DNA of 64,000 nt from the NCBI GenBank assembly GCA_035426385.1, contig DAOLZQ010000001.1, positions 62,001 to 126,000 on the forward strand, written 5' to 3'. This DNA is from Parvibacillus sp035426385. Lineage in GTDB: Bacteria > Bacteroidota > Bacteroidia > Chitinophagales > Saprospiraceae. Shown piece after piece: positions 51,871 to 61,539 of this stretch. Numbering within the stretch: the stretch's first letter is position 1; the number at the start of each line of letters is the position of its first letter. Made by a program: the position numbers and the translations under genes. The notes below the pieces were generated by a model, which saw nothing but the letters and a program-made list of their open reading frames with translations, made no database searches and was not told the DNA's origin.

Positions 51871-51906
51871 AATACCCATTCGGTGCATACCGGATGGGTA
51901 TTTTAT
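51871..51906. terminator. Bidirectional terminator between the lipoprotein and the amidohydrolase
   Basis: A 14-bp stem (AATACCCATTCGGT / ACCGGATGGGTATT, one wobble) with a T run on the plus side and an A-rich side facing the minus strand. It stands between two convergent genes and overlaps the amidohydrolase stop. Confidence 0.85.
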
Positions 51907-53087
51907 TTTATTCTATGAAGCAGGCCATTTTGCCAATTTTTAGAATCACCGTCAGGTATAAAATCAATATGATTTAATCCCGGTTTTTTTCCGGTTGAAA
52001 TACTTCCCAGGGTCTGATCTAGCCCTAAAAATTGAGCACCGTTGATGGTAGCCCACTTCAATAATTCATCGAATGAAATAAGTGGGAAGGCACTAGCAAT
52101 AACTTTTATCTCTTCGAAAATATCCAGACTATGATTACTGGCCAGGCTATCCGTACCGATGGTAATTCGACAATTATTATCCATCCATAGGTTATAGTCC
52201 GGCAATTTATCTTCTATGTATAAGTTGGCTCTGGGACAAGTACACCAAAATAGATTCGCATTGATATTGTTTGCACTTTTGATATCATCTTCAGAGCTCA
52301 TGGTATTATGAACTAGTAAGATTTTATCATCTGAGTTCATCTTTGTAAGTGCGTATAATAATGAGCTATGGTAATCAGGATTGAAGGAACTTATATCAAT
52401 TCCAAATCGTGCGTAAAAATCTTCAAAGCCCCCACTGCCGTCTTCAAATAGATCTAACTCATCCTGAGTCTCTTGATTGTGGATAGATGATAAATGAGGA
52501 GCGGGTTCTATATTCCTAATAATTGAAAATAATTCTGGAGTAACAGAGTAAGGTGCATGGGGAACTGCTGAGCTAGGCAATATATTATGCCGTGCTTCCT
52601 CCAGTACATTGCTATATTGTTCTACAGCCGTGGCAGTATATTGGGGGTTTAATAAGTCAAAATATTCGATAAATGAGTGGTAGTGGATATTAGAATTTAT
52701 TTTGATCGCAAAACTATTCGTTGTGTTACTTATGTCTCCTACGGCTACGATACCATTAAAATACATTTCCCGATCAGCCTCAGCAATCGCTTCACTAATA
52801 TTGCCGGTATATGAACCTCTTTTTGTTACTACATCATTAATAAATTGTATGAGCCCCGTCTTCATTGGGATCATATCTTTCATATGTGACAGTTCCAAGT
52901 GACAATGTGTATTTATCAAACCTGGAATAATTGCTCCCTGTAGATATCGAGCATCTGTATCACTTGAATTTCTTTGTCTGATGTCCAGGATTTCGCCTGC
53001 ATCATCATAGATAATCAGCCCATTTTCTATGGGAGGGCTAGTTACCGGAAATATCCAATCACTCCAAACCTTGTATACTTTTTTCAA
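51903..53087 (-). CDS. Amidohydrolase of the SsnA/aminodeoxyfutalosine-deaminase type
   Basis: A 394-residue metal-dependent deaminase or hydrolase. Metal histidines are in INTHCHLELSHM (about 58-69), and further ligands are H in APYSVTPEL region, IHNQETQD (about 202), LVHNT (about 258) and D in GTDSLAS (about 314). The HCHLELSH text is typical of the SsnA/ATZ group and of proposed aminodeoxyfutalosine deaminases (MqnX), which act in the futalosine menaquinone route; a UbiA-type prenyltransferase is elsewhere in the window. No mqn genes are adjacent, so guanine or other deaminase activity is equally possible. It is followed upstream by the DUF1015 gene (7 bp). Confidence 0.82.
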   Translation of the reverse strand: MKKVYKVWSDWIFPVTSPPIENGLIIYDDAGEILDIRQRNSSDTDARYLQGAIIPGLINTHCHLELSHMKDMIPMKTGLIQFINDVVTKRGSYTGNISEAIAEADREMYFNGIVAVGDISNTTNSFAIKINSNIHYHSFIEYFDLLNPQYTATAVEQYSNVLEEARHNILPSSAVPHAPYSVTPELFSIIRNIEPAPHLSSIHNQETQDELDLFEDGSGGFEDFYARFGIDISSFNPDYHSSLLYALTKMNSDDKILLVHNTMSSEDDIKSANNINANLFWCTCPRANLYIEDKLPDYNLWMDNNCRITIGTDSLASNHSLDIFEEIKVIASAFPLISFDELLKWATINGAQFLGLDQTLGSISTGKKPGLNHIDFIPDGDSKNWQNGLLHRIK

Positions 53088-53094
53088 TTATTAC

Positions 53095-54204
53095 TTATTT
53101 GTCATCCTTAAATTCATGTATAATGAGTCCATTTCTAACTCTGGGCTCAAACCAAGTACTCTTTGGTGGTAATATTTTGTGATTGTCGGAGACGTATTGG
53201 AAGTCAGTCTTGCTCACAGGATACAAATAAAAGCCGATTACGTGCTCATATTTATCAAGGTACTTTAACATAGCTTCCCAGCCTCTATATCCTTCTACGT
53301 ACTTAATCTGATCTTCAGTCCGTACATCATTAACTTCCAAGATATGATCAAAGATGATTTCATTTAGTAACGAAACATCTAGCAAAGCTTCCGATTCTAC
53401 ATATTTCTCTAAGAATGATGGTTTCCAGACACAAGCATAGATGTGCTTTTTATCGAATATTATAAAATTGAATTTAAATTTCGGCAATGAAAAATGATCT
53501 AGTTTTTCGTAAAAACAATATGGATCAAGTTGATTAATTAGCTGCGCAATTTTAATTTTCTTATCTGAAATAAACAAGCGATTAAATTCAAATATTTTCA
53601 GACCTGAAAACGGAATATAAATAGTCAATATCCAGGGTGAAATAGCAGTATCTAGTGATTTACTATACTTAGCATAGGTAGAAAACCGATGATGTCCATC
53701 TGCAATATACGCATGTAGCAATTCACGTTTAAAGAACTTATTAATATTTTCAATTTCATCTTTATTTGAAATTGCCCACATTGTGTGGGTCTGCTGTCGG
53801 TCTTTAAAGTAGGTTTCTAAGATCTTTACCTTTTCCAATTTTAAGGTTTCGATATAGTCATCGAAGCGTTCATTGTTGGGGTAGGTGAGTAGAGCCGGCT
53901 TAATTATGGCTTCTCTTGTGGAGAACATAGTTAGCTGTTGTTGCTCTTTTTCTTCCAGGGTATTTTCATGCTTGAGGATGTGTCCTTCAATATACTCATC
54001 TATATGGGTTAGGCAAATCAGACCGGTACAGTTGATTTCCGGTGATGAAATAGTATGTATAATAAAACTATCTTGTTTTAATTTTTTGAAAAGGCCTGAA
54101 CGGGACACCTGCCCAAAATCTTCTTTCAAAGCCAAAATCTGTACCTCCAAGTCGCTAATCTTTTCTAGATCAGGATATAATGGTTTAAATGGCTTTATCT
54201 GCAT
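53095..54204 (-). CDS. DUF1015 family protein
   Basis: A 369-residue protein of the DUF1015 family, whose function is not established and which has been predicted to act with sugar or serine metabolism. The diagnostic motif IADGHHRFSTYAKY (about residues 167-180) is complete. The N-terminus is MQIKPFKPLYPD. It starts at ATG 54204 and ends 7 bp before the amidohydrolase, so the two are probably co-transcribed. The ADGHHR motif resembles a metal site, but no chemistry is known. Confidence 0.87.
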   Translation of the reverse strand: MQIKPFKPLYPDLEKISDLEVQILALKEDFGQVSRSGLFKKLKQDSFIIHTISSPEINCTGLICLTHIDEYIEGHILKHENTLEEKEQQQLTMFSTREAIIKPALLTYPNNERFDDYIETLKLEKVKILETYFKDRQQTHTMWAISNKDEIENINKFFKRELLHAYIADGHHRFSTYAKYSKSLDTAISPWILTIYIPFSGLKIFEFNRLFISDKKIKIAQLINQLDPYCFYEKLDHFSLPKFKFNFIIFDKKHIYACVWKPSFLEKYVESEALLDVSLLNEIIFDHILEVNDVRTEDQIKYVEGYRGWEAMLKYLDKYEHVIGFYLYPVSKTDFQYVSDNHKILPPKSTWFEPRVRNGLIIHEFKDDK

Positions 54205-54356
54205 TGTGTTAAGGTTAGGTGCGCAATATTACTTAAAATTTCAGGTCCAATTATTCTAATTTTTTACAATAGCAAGTAAATGCTTCAAGCTATTTCTATC
54301 AATATAACGCAGCGCGTGTTGTAGAACATATTTTAGTAACTTTGAGAAAAAGATAG

Positions 54357-55412
54357 ATGAAATTTCCATTTCTAATTGCTGTGTTGATTATATTCTATAG
54401 TAATGTAGAAGCTCAGCATACCGATATATTCCCATCTTTGTCAGGTACTGTGTTACTGGATAGTCTAAGATCCAGGTTTACACCCCCGCTCACCTTGGGA
54501 TATAATATAGCCAGAGATACCCTCTATCGAAATATATTGGGAAGAAGTGGCCAATTGGAATGCGTATATACGGGCTACACCATCCAGCTCGATCAAAATC
54601 TTGATCCCACAGAGGATGCTTTTAACAAGGGGATCAATACTGAGCATATTTATCCGCAAGCTAAAGGTGCCCAGAATGAACCGATGAGATCCAATATGTA
54701 CAATTTATTTCCTACTCTGGAAAATGTAAATAATGACCGAGGTAATGTGCCATTTGGAGAGATCAATGATCAAGATACAAAATGGTGGTACTATATGAGG
54801 ACAAAGCAAAGTACGATCCCTGATGTATCAGTAAGGGACAATTATAGTGAAGGTAAGAATGATCTATTCGAGCCGAGAGAAGCCCGCAAAGGTGATATAG
54901 CAAGATCTGTTTTTTATTTCTTTACTATATATCATGATGCGGCTATGAATTCTGATTCTAACTTCTTTAAGATCATGGTACATGACCTTTGTATCTGGCA
55001 TTATCAAGATCAGATCTCACCGGAGGAATGGAATGTAAATCAAATGATCGCCCTATACCAGGATGGGCGCCCAAATCCGTTTGTTTCGGACTGTACCTTG
55101 CCAGAGCGATCTTACTGTGCCGGTCTGGGCTACAAATGCACTCCTGCCAACGCAAACAGAATTAGTTATAGAGCAACACCACTAATGTGTTACCCAAGTG
55201 TGCTAAAAGCGGGAGAGAGCTTAAGAATTAAACATAGCATGCCGATGCAGTCATTACACATTCTAGATGGGATAGGGAATGTGATCATCCGGCAAGATGT
55301 AAATGCATCTGATTCGGAAATTAATACTAAACAATTAAAGCCAGGTACTTATTTTGTTTATTGCGTGGACGGCAATCTGATTACTGGGACGGGTAAGTTT
55401 GTGGTTAATTGA
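54357..55412 (+). CDS. Secreted endonuclease I-like nuclease with T9SS-type C-terminus
   Basis: A 351-residue secreted nuclease. Signal peptide (1-19). The endonuclease I (EndA/NucM) domain (about 20-250) has the beta-beta-alpha-metal motif: NTEHIYPQAKGA (the histidine near residue 97), then SNMYNLFPTLENVNNDRGN. It cuts DNA and RNA outside the cell. A C-terminal domain (about 284-351, SLRIKHSMPMQSLHILDG and LKPGTYFVYCVDG) matches a T9SS type A sorting domain. It may provide phosphate and nucleosides, together with the TonB/DUF5689 genes. It ends by overlapping the convergent GT2 gene by eight bases. Confidence 0.9.
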   Translation: MKFPFLIAVLIIFYSNVEAQHTDIFPSLSGTVLLDSLRSRFTPPLTLGYNIARDTLYRNILGRSGQLECVYTGYTIQLDQNLDPTEDAFNKGINTEHIYPQAKGAQNEPMRSNMYNLFPTLENVNNDRGNVPFGEINDQDTKWWYYMRTKQSTIPDVSVRDNYSEGKNDLFEPREARKGDIARSVFYFFTIYHDAAMNSDSNFFKIMVHDLCIWHYQDQISPEEWNVNQMIALYQDGRPNPFVSDCTLPERSYCAGLGYKCTPANANRISYRATPLMCYPSVLKAGESLRIKHSMPMQSLHILDGIGNVIIRQDVNASDSEINTKQLKPGTYFVYCVDGNLITGTGKFVVN

Positions 55413-56145
55413 ATAGAGTAGAGCGTAGCATCCCCAATTTGTTTAATCTATAGATCACACTCGTCTTTAATACCCCCAAGCCATACTTTACGCTTCGCTT
55501 AAAATTAATTGATGAGGCTTCCTCGAAATATTTGGTGGGGCAAGTTATCTCTGCTATATCAAAGTTATTGTAGAATATCTGAGCAATAATCTCATTATCA
55601 AAGATGAAATCATCTGAGTTTTTATTAAATGAGATGGACCTAAGCACTTCGGCACTGTATGCTCTATATCCAGTATGGTATTCGGACAATTTCTGGCCCG
55701 TCAGAAAATTTTGAAATAGGGTCAGAAAGCGATTAGCTACATATTTATAGAGTGGCATCCCACCCCTTAAAGCTCCCTTGCCTAGTATTCGAGAGGCAAA
55801 TACAACAGGATAAAGACCGGTTGCAATAATACCAGCCATTGAAGGTATCAGTAGTGGTGTATACTGATAGTCAGGATGGAGCATAATGATGATATCTGCC
55901 TTTAGCTCCAACGCTTTATTGTAAAGTGACTTTTGGTTACCTCCATAGCCCCTGTTATTGTCATGTACCAGAATGTGTTCAATTCCTATACTATTAGCAA
56001 CTTCAAGTGTATTGTCTTTACTGTTGTCGTCACAGAGTATGATCGTATCGACTATGCTTTGATCGATTTCATTAAAGGTTTTTTCAAGTGTTTTGGAAGC
56101 ATTATATGCCGGGAGTACTACAACTATCTTTTTGCCATTAATCAT
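55405..56145 (-). CDS. Glycosyltransferase family 2 (dolichol-phosphate-mannose-like)
   Basis: A 246-residue GT-A transferase. KIVVVLPAYNASKTLEKTFNEI at the N-terminus, the metal DxD-type HPDYQYTP (about 94-101, DD at 38-39 in ILCDDNSKD), and HTGYRAYSAEVL (about 158-169) match the DPM1-like clade that transfers sugars from nucleotide donors to polyprenyl phosphate. There is no transmembrane extension, so the product may be a soluble synthase. It overlaps the DUF5606 gene by four bases and probably follows it in the PBP1A operon. Acceptor unknown. Confidence 0.87.
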   Translation of the reverse strand: MINGKKIVVVLPAYNASKTLEKTFNEIDQSIVDTIILCDDNSKDNTLEVANSIGIEHILVHDNNRGYGGNQKSLYNKALELKADIIIMLHPDYQYTPLLIPSMAGIIATGLYPVVFASRILGKGALRGGMPLYKYVANRFLTLFQNFLTGQKLSEYHTGYRAYSAEVLRSISFNKNSDDFIFDNEIIAQIFYNNFDIAEITCPTKYFEEASSINFKRSVKYGLGVLKTSVIYRLNKLGMLRSTLFN

Positions 56146-56579
56146 TCCTCTTCTTCTTTATTTTCTCTATCGACAGTCGTTTCTTTACTTAGATTTAATA
56201 GATCTTTTGACTTTAAGAAATTATACCAACGTAGTACTTTCTTCATGTCTTTGGGTGCGACACGGTCCTCGTCGTACTCTGGCATTATCTTTCTAAAATA
56301 TTTTTTCAGCGTACTGTCATCTGTTTTCAAGACATCTGCAGAAGCCTCTTGTTCCTCAAAATTATCGATCTGGCTAAATATTTCTTCCAATGAAAGTGAA
56401 TCATTGTAGGTAAAAATGGCCAACGATCGAAGCGGACTAAACTGATGCTTTCTCACCGATACAAAAATTTTCTCACTGTTTTCCAGATTGGTCACTACTA
56501 AACCATTGTTTCTAGTAGATTCTAGATAGTAGAGTCCCGGCATCCCGCTTATAGAAATTATCTTATCAAAATCTTTCAT
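56142..56579 (-). CDS. DUF5606 family protein
   Basis: A 145-residue protein of the Bacteroidota-restricted DUF5606 family. N-terminal KIISISGMPGLYYLESTRNNG is an OB/SH3-like start, and LKKYFRKIMPEYDEDRV with MKKVLRWYNFLKSKDLL (about 91-126) is the family signature. The tail is acidic (KEEEE). The function is unknown. It lies 50 bp after the PBP1A gene and overlaps the GT2 gene by four bases. The conserved YDEDRV motif could be a functional site. Confidence 0.88.
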   Translation of the reverse strand: MKDFDKIISISGMPGLYYLESTRNNGLVVTNLENSEKIFVSVRKHQFSPLRSLAIFTYNDSLSLEEIFSQIDNFEEQEASADVLKTDDSTLKKYFRKIMPEYDEDRVAPKDMKKVLRWYNFLKSKDLLNLSKETTVDRENKEEEE

Positions 56580-56629
56580 ATTCTTGCTTTAGAATTGGTC
56601 ATCATGACCGTATATATTAGTTATCGGTT

Positions 56630-59191
56630 TTAATTTTTATCTTTTTTAGGAAGATTCTTGTCAAGGGCGTCGGGTTTTTTGTCTTTTGGATTTGAGCTCC
56701 CTTTTTCGGGTTTTGAGTCTTTCGCCTTATCCGGATTCGCCTCTGGTTCGTCAGCCTTTTTCTTTTTATCAAAAAGGCGCTCGATAAAGTTTTTCTTATG
56801 TGCTGTATCGCGTTCACTCTCTTTGCCTCCGGGTATTACTTCATTTAATCTATCATGCTCATCTGTGATGATGAGATTGCCCAGTGAGTCAAGTTGAGTA
56901 GAATCCTGCAGATCAGAAGTATCAATTTGTGAATATCGAGTATCTGAACATTGGAGTTTCTCAGCTTGTTCTTTGGTCAATTTCTCAAACTTACCGGCCA
57001 TGTATTTCTTAAGCTCGGGATCATTTTCTACTTTATGTAGGAAGGTACCAACTATGGGAAGTGCTGTATTTGCTCCGGTATAACCTCCGCTGAGGTGAAT
57101 CTCAGGAAATTCACCGCCTACCCATGCACCTGCAATGATATTCGGATTAAAGCCTATAAACCAGCCGTCTGAATTATCCTGTGAAGTACCGGTCTTGCCT
57201 GCTAGCTCTCCTCTTACATCATTAGCCCAACGAATAGAACCCCCAGTACCTCTTAATACGACCTGATGTAGCATATCTTGCATCAAAGCAGCAGATTCCT
57301 CAGTAATGACTTGTGGCTGAGTTCTTGCTGAATCTATTGTATTATCAATTAAGACATCACCATTTCGGTCCACAATCTTCAAGATATAGGTCAATTTAGG
57401 TCTTTTGCCTTTATTTGCAATAGTGGAATACACAGTAAGCATGTCAAAGAGTGAGATATCCACTGCACCAAGTCCGATAGATGGTTCATGGGGTATGTTT
57501 GAAGTTATTCCCATATTTTTCCCATACATGACGACACTGTCGATTCCGGTCTTCATCAGGATATCTACTGTGACACAGTTGAGTGAACGAGTGAGGGCGC
57601 CCGTCATACTGTATTCACCACCATAGCCACCTTCATAATTTTTCGGTGTCCAATCATCATATTGGGGATATGTTTTTTGGGCATTGCTATAATATTCACA
57701 TGGATCCATTCCCTTCTCAAGGGCTGTGGTATATACTATTGGTTTGAAAGTAGATCCTACGTGGCGTCTGGCTTTAACATGATCATATTGGAAAAATTCA
57801 TTGTCGATGCCTCCTACCCAGGCCTTGATAAATCCGGTGGCGGGCTCTGCAGCCAGAAATCCTGCAGACAAGAATTGAAGGTAATAAATCAATGAGTCTT
57901 TAGGGCTCATTTTGATTTGTTTAGGCCCATCAGGCGAATAGACTGTCATATCTATTTTGTGATTGAAAGCACTGTCTATAAATTTCTCTGATTTGCCATT
58001 GGACTTGTGCCACTTATATCGCTCCGTATTCATTAGTGCTTTATGTAAAAATGCAGTGTCTTTCCACGGTTTTTTTACCCAGCCTAATTGTTCATTGTAT
58101 ATCTTCTGAAGTGATTTAACTTGATCGTTTACACTCTTTTCTGCAATTTCTTGCATTTTGTAATTGATAGAGGTATAGATTTTGAGGCCATCCGTATACT
58201 CATTATAAGGACTCCCATCATTCTTTCTGAGCTTTGATAAAACAGATTCCAGATCAATTCGAACATGTTCTCTAAAATAGGTGGCAATTCCTTGAGTATG
58301 AGTTTCTTTGACATATTGGAGTTTAATAGGCAATTTTGACAGTGAATCCCGTTCCGTTTTAGAGATCAACTTATATTTTTCCATTTTACTAAATACGGTA
58401 TTCCGCCTATTTTTTGCCAGATCAACATTATTGAGTGGGTTATATTTGGTAGTTGCCTTGAGCATTCCAACTAAAGTTGCTGCTTCTTCTATTTTTAGGT
58501 TTTTAGGGCTTGAATTGAAATATTGCTTTGCTGCGACTTCAATACCGTACACAGTCCCCCCAAATGATACTGTATTGAAATACAAAGTCAATAATTCTTC
58601 TTTGGTGTACATTTGTTCCAATCGCTGTGCGATCACTATTTCCCTCACTTTATTAATCAGTGTAGTACCGCGCCAATAGGTCCTGCGTTTAAATAGGTTC
58701 TTTGCCAGTTGCTGACTGATGGTACTACCACCGCCTGAAGATTTCTCGCCCATAATTATGGTACGCCACATTACGCGCGCCCACGATTTCCAGTCAATAC
58801 CATTGTGCTCATAGTATCTTATATCCTCAGTAGCGATTAGTGCATTAATCAGATTGGGTGAAATATTTTCATAAGTCGTATTGGTCCTATTCTCAATGTA
58901 ATATCTGCCCAAAATAGTCTTACCATCATCAGCAATCACTTCGCTGCCCTCAGGGTTATTGATATTTCTGAGTTCAGCAGTGGAAGGCATTCCTCCAAAT
59001 GCGCCTAAGCGAGCAAAAGTAATCAGAAGAAAAATGGGAATAAAAATCAAGAGGAACAAACTCCCTAGGCCCTTCACTAGAATATTTAGCACAGGCCTTT
59101 TCTTCAGTTGGGAATTCCAAAATTTTATTTTAACCCAAACTTTACTGAAAAAGAGTCTGAAAGACGTAAAAAAAGATTGTGTAGAGGCCAT
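56630..59191 (-). CDS. mrcA: Penicillin-binding protein 1A (glycosyltransferase/transpeptidase)
   Basis: An 853-residue bifunctional PBP that polymerises and cross-links peptidoglycan. One membrane anchor (about 40-62), the GT51 domain (about 75-275) with catalytic E122 in ATEDIRYYEHNG, and a transpeptidase domain (about 350-720) with S480 in GSTFKPI, the SLN motif in TRSLNCV and KTG in GKTGTSQ (about residue 665). The C-terminus (about 750-853) is a low-complexity Lys/Asp/Pro tail, longer than in E. coli PBP1A. A -7 element (TAAATTTG) lies 21 bases upstream. It heads a run with DUF5606 and GT2. Confidence 0.95.
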   Translation of the reverse strand: MASTQSFFTSFRLFFSKVWVKIKFWNSQLKKRPVLNILVKGLGSLFLLIFIPIFLLITFARLGAFGGMPSTAELRNINNPEGSEVIADDGKTILGRYYIENRTNTTYENISPNLINALIATEDIRYYEHNGIDWKSWARVMWRTIIMGEKSSGGGSTISQQLAKNLFKRRTYWRGTTLINKVREIVIAQRLEQMYTKEELLTLYFNTVSFGGTVYGIEVAAKQYFNSSPKNLKIEEAATLVGMLKATTKYNPLNNVDLAKNRRNTVFSKMEKYKLISKTERDSLSKLPIKLQYVKETHTQGIATYFREHVRIDLESVLSKLRKNDGSPYNEYTDGLKIYTSINYKMQEIAEKSVNDQVKSLQKIYNEQLGWVKKPWKDTAFLHKALMNTERYKWHKSNGKSEKFIDSAFNHKIDMTVYSPDGPKQIKMSPKDSLIYYLQFLSAGFLAAEPATGFIKAWVGGIDNEFFQYDHVKARRHVGSTFKPIVYTTALEKGMDPCEYYSNAQKTYPQYDDWTPKNYEGGYGGEYSMTGALTRSLNCVTVDILMKTGIDSVVMYGKNMGITSNIPHEPSIGLGAVDISLFDMLTVYSTIANKGKRPKLTYILKIVDRNGDVLIDNTIDSARTQPQVITEESAALMQDMLHQVVLRGTGGSIRWANDVRGELAGKTGTSQDNSDGWFIGFNPNIIAGAWVGGEFPEIHLSGGYTGANTALPIVGTFLHKVENDPELKKYMAGKFEKLTKEQAEKLQCSDTRYSQIDTSDLQDSTQLDSLGNLIITDEHDRLNEVIPGGKESERDTAHKKNFIERLFDKKKKADEPEANPDKAKDSKPEKGSSNPKDKKPDALDKNLPKKDKN

Positions 59192-59211
59192 ACGTGAGTA
59201 TTAGAGGATGG

Positions 59212-59219
59212 CAAATTTA
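59212..59219 (-). promoter_or_regulatory. -7 element of the PBP1A promoter
   Basis: Minus-strand TAAATTTG, 21 bases before the PBP1A ATG, downstream of the rpsA terminator. No clear TTG at -33. Confidence 0.4.
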
Positions 59220-59244
59220 AGAAACGATTGCTAAAATTATAATG

Positions 59245-59283
59245 ATAAAAAAATCCGCACCCCAAGTTGATTGAGATGCGGAC
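59245..59283 (-). terminator. Terminator of rpsA
   Basis: On the minus strand TCCGCATC ... GGTGCGGA (8-bp stem with one G-U pair, 13-base loop) followed by a run of T. It separates rpsA from the PBP1A gene. Confidence 0.85.
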
Positions 59284-59315
59284 TATTTCTACAGCTTTGT
59301 TAGCTGAATATACTA

Positions 59316-61433
59316 TTAAGCTTCTTTTGGCTCCTCAGTATCTTCACTCTTATCAGAGTTATCCTGAGCCAAGTCTTCAGAGTCTGTCGTGTCCTCTGAT
59401 TTTCCCGATTTCTTTTTGGTAGTTTTTTTAGCTACAGTTTCATCTGATTCTGAAGCTGATTCATTTTCTTCAACTATCGTTTCAGCTATTTCAGTTGTCG
59501 GTGCAGGATCGGCATTTTTTAAGGCTTCTTCTTTTGCGTCTGAGGCAGCTTTAGCTTTCTCAAGAGTTGCTGCATTGTCCTGAGCAAATTGTTGCTTCAG
59601 TTGTACCAGCGCATCCATATCACCTAAAGTTGTTTTTTCAACTCTGGCATTTTCTCGCTTGATAGCTGTACGGTTTTCTATTTCTGCACCTTCTTTATCA
59701 CGTCTTAGGAGAGCATCAGCCTCTTTTTTGATATCCTCCAGGTATCTCTGGTGTGAGACAATAATTCTCTTATCATCGCGATTAAACTCAATCACCTTGA
59801 CAGTCATTGTATCATCTACATTGGCTGATGAACCGTCCTCTTTCTTTATGTGCTTAGCAGGAGCAAATGCTTCCAGACCATAAGGCAACTGAACAGTACT
59901 ACCTTTATCATCTTTGCGCATTACAGTAGCTTCATGATAAGAACCGACAGGGAACACTGATTCGAAGGCATCCCAAGGATTTTCTTCTACTTGTTTGTGG
60001 CCAAGTGACAACTTTCTGTTGTCTTTGTCGATCTCCAGAATCATTATTTCTATATCATCTCCTACCTTAGTAAATTCAGAAGGGTGAGAGAACCGTTTTG
60101 TCCAAGATAGATCGGAGATATGGACCATTCCACCTATACCATTATTGATCTCTACAAAGACACCATATGGAGTTAAATTCTTAACAACTCCGGTATGTCT
60201 ACTTCCTACTGGATATTTGGCCTCGATCTCATTCCAAGGGTCTTCTTGTAATTGTTTTAAACTGAGGGACATTTTTCGTTCATCCTTATCCAGCATGACC
60301 ACTTTAGCCTCATATTCCTGATCCAGCTTGAAGTAATCTCTTGCTGCAACAGGTTGATTGCTCCAAGATACTTCGGATACGTGAATCAAACCTTCTACGC
60401 CTGGCTTTACTTCTAGGAAAGCACCATAATCCTCGATATTGACGATCTTGCCTTTTACAACAGAGCCTTCAGTGATCTCGTCACCGACGAGTTCCCATGG
60501 ATGCGGAGTAAGTTGTTTTAATCCTAGAGAAATACGTTTCTTATTTTCGTCAAAGTCGATTACGACGACATTGATTTTTTCATTCAGTGTAAGAACTTCT
60601 TCGGGATGGTTGATTCTACCCCATGAAATATCTGTAATGTAAAGTAAACCATCTACTCCACCAAGATCCATAAAGGCGCCAAAATCTGTTATGTTTTTGA
60701 CGATACCTTCCAGAACTTGACCTTTTTCAAGTCCACCGATGATTTGTTCTCTTTGTTCAGCTAGGTCACTTTCCACCAAAGCTTTGTGAGAGACAACAGC
60801 ATTTTTGATAACTTCATTGATCTTAACAACTTTGAATTCCATGGTTTTACCCACGTAGGCATCATAGTCGATGATAGGTTTGATATCAATTTGTGAGCCC
60901 GGTAAGAATGTTTCCAATCCATAAGCATCCACGATGAGACCACCTTTTGTTTTGGATATAACTGTTCCTTTGATGATGTTGCCATGTTCGAAAGCCTCAA
61001 CTATGGTTTCCCAAGCAAGTAATAACTTGGCTTTCTTTCTTGAAAGAACTAATTGACCTCTTTCGTCTTCCTGCTTTTCGACATAGACTTCCACAGTATC
61101 TCCGATTTTCAAATCGTGTATGTCTCTAAACTCAGAAAGAGATACGATACCGTCAGATTTATAGTTTATATCCAAAACTACATCGCCGCTACTGATTGCT
61201 TTGACTACACCCTTTACGATCTCGTTGTCTTTGATCAACGTCAAAGATTGCTCATAATCCCTGATATACTGCTCAGATTCTTCAGTGGTATATGCGACAT
61301 GATTTCTTTTGCTTATGCTCCAGTCGAAATCATTGTGATCTGAAGCGTTGGGGTCGAAGTCTTGGGAGGTGGTTTCTTCCTGTATTGTTGTTTCTACAGG
61401 CTCTTCATGAATTAGATTCTCATTTTCTGACAT
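59316..61433 (-). CDS. rpsA: 30S ribosomal protein S1 (six S1 domains)
   Basis: A 705-residue ribosomal protein S1. Six S1 domains can be counted, beginning at about residues 70, 158, 240, 325, 410 and 497: GIVSLSEF, VISKTKGGLIVDAYG, VKNITDFGAFMDLGGVDG, GKIVNIEDYGAFLEV, GVVKNLTPYGVFVEI and LPYGLEAFAPAKHI. Domains 3-5 are the strongest, domains 1, 2 and 6 are more diverged. An acidic N-terminus and a long C-terminal tail of Glu/Lys/Asp (about 590-705) complete it. It binds mRNA leaders and helps start sites without Shine-Dalgarno sequences, which are rare here. A TACCTTTG element lies upstream. Confidence 0.95.
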   Translation of the reverse strand: MSENENLIHEEPVETTIQEETTSQDFDPNASDHNDFDWSISKRNHVAYTTEESEQYIRDYEQSLTLIKDNEIVKGVVKAISSGDVVLDINYKSDGIVSLSEFRDIHDLKIGDTVEVYVEKQEDERGQLVLSRKKAKLLLAWETIVEAFEHGNIIKGTVISKTKGGLIVDAYGLETFLPGSQIDIKPIIDYDAYVGKTMEFKVVKINEVIKNAVVSHKALVESDLAEQREQIIGGLEKGQVLEGIVKNITDFGAFMDLGGVDGLLYITDISWGRINHPEEVLTLNEKINVVVIDFDENKKRISLGLKQLTPHPWELVGDEITEGSVVKGKIVNIEDYGAFLEVKPGVEGLIHVSEVSWSNQPVAARDYFKLDQEYEAKVVMLDKDERKMSLSLKQLQEDPWNEIEAKYPVGSRHTGVVKNLTPYGVFVEINNGIGGMVHISDLSWTKRFSHPSEFTKVGDDIEIMILEIDKDNRKLSLGHKQVEENPWDAFESVFPVGSYHEATVMRKDDKGSTVQLPYGLEAFAPAKHIKKEDGSSANVDDTMTVKVIEFNRDDKRIIVSHQRYLEDIKKEADALLRRDKEGAEIENRTAIKRENARVEKTTLGDMDALVQLKQQFAQDNAATLEKAKAASDAKEEALKNADPAPTTEIAETIVEENESASESDETVAKKTTKKKSGKSEDTTDSEDLAQDNSDKSEDTEEPKEA

Positions 61434-61476
61434 GGAATCGTTGGTTTTAAATGGTTAAACAATGTTTTTAGCGGCG

Positions 61477-61484
61477 CAAAGGTA
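61477..61484 (-). promoter_or_regulatory. -7 element of the rpsA promoter
   Basis: Minus-strand TACCTTTG, 44 bases before the rpsA ATG. The TTG at -33 is at a non-ideal distance. Confidence 0.45.
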
Positions 61485-61539
61485 CTATTCTTCAACCATT
61501 TAGAGAAACAATATTTAAAATAATAGTAATTCTATCTGT

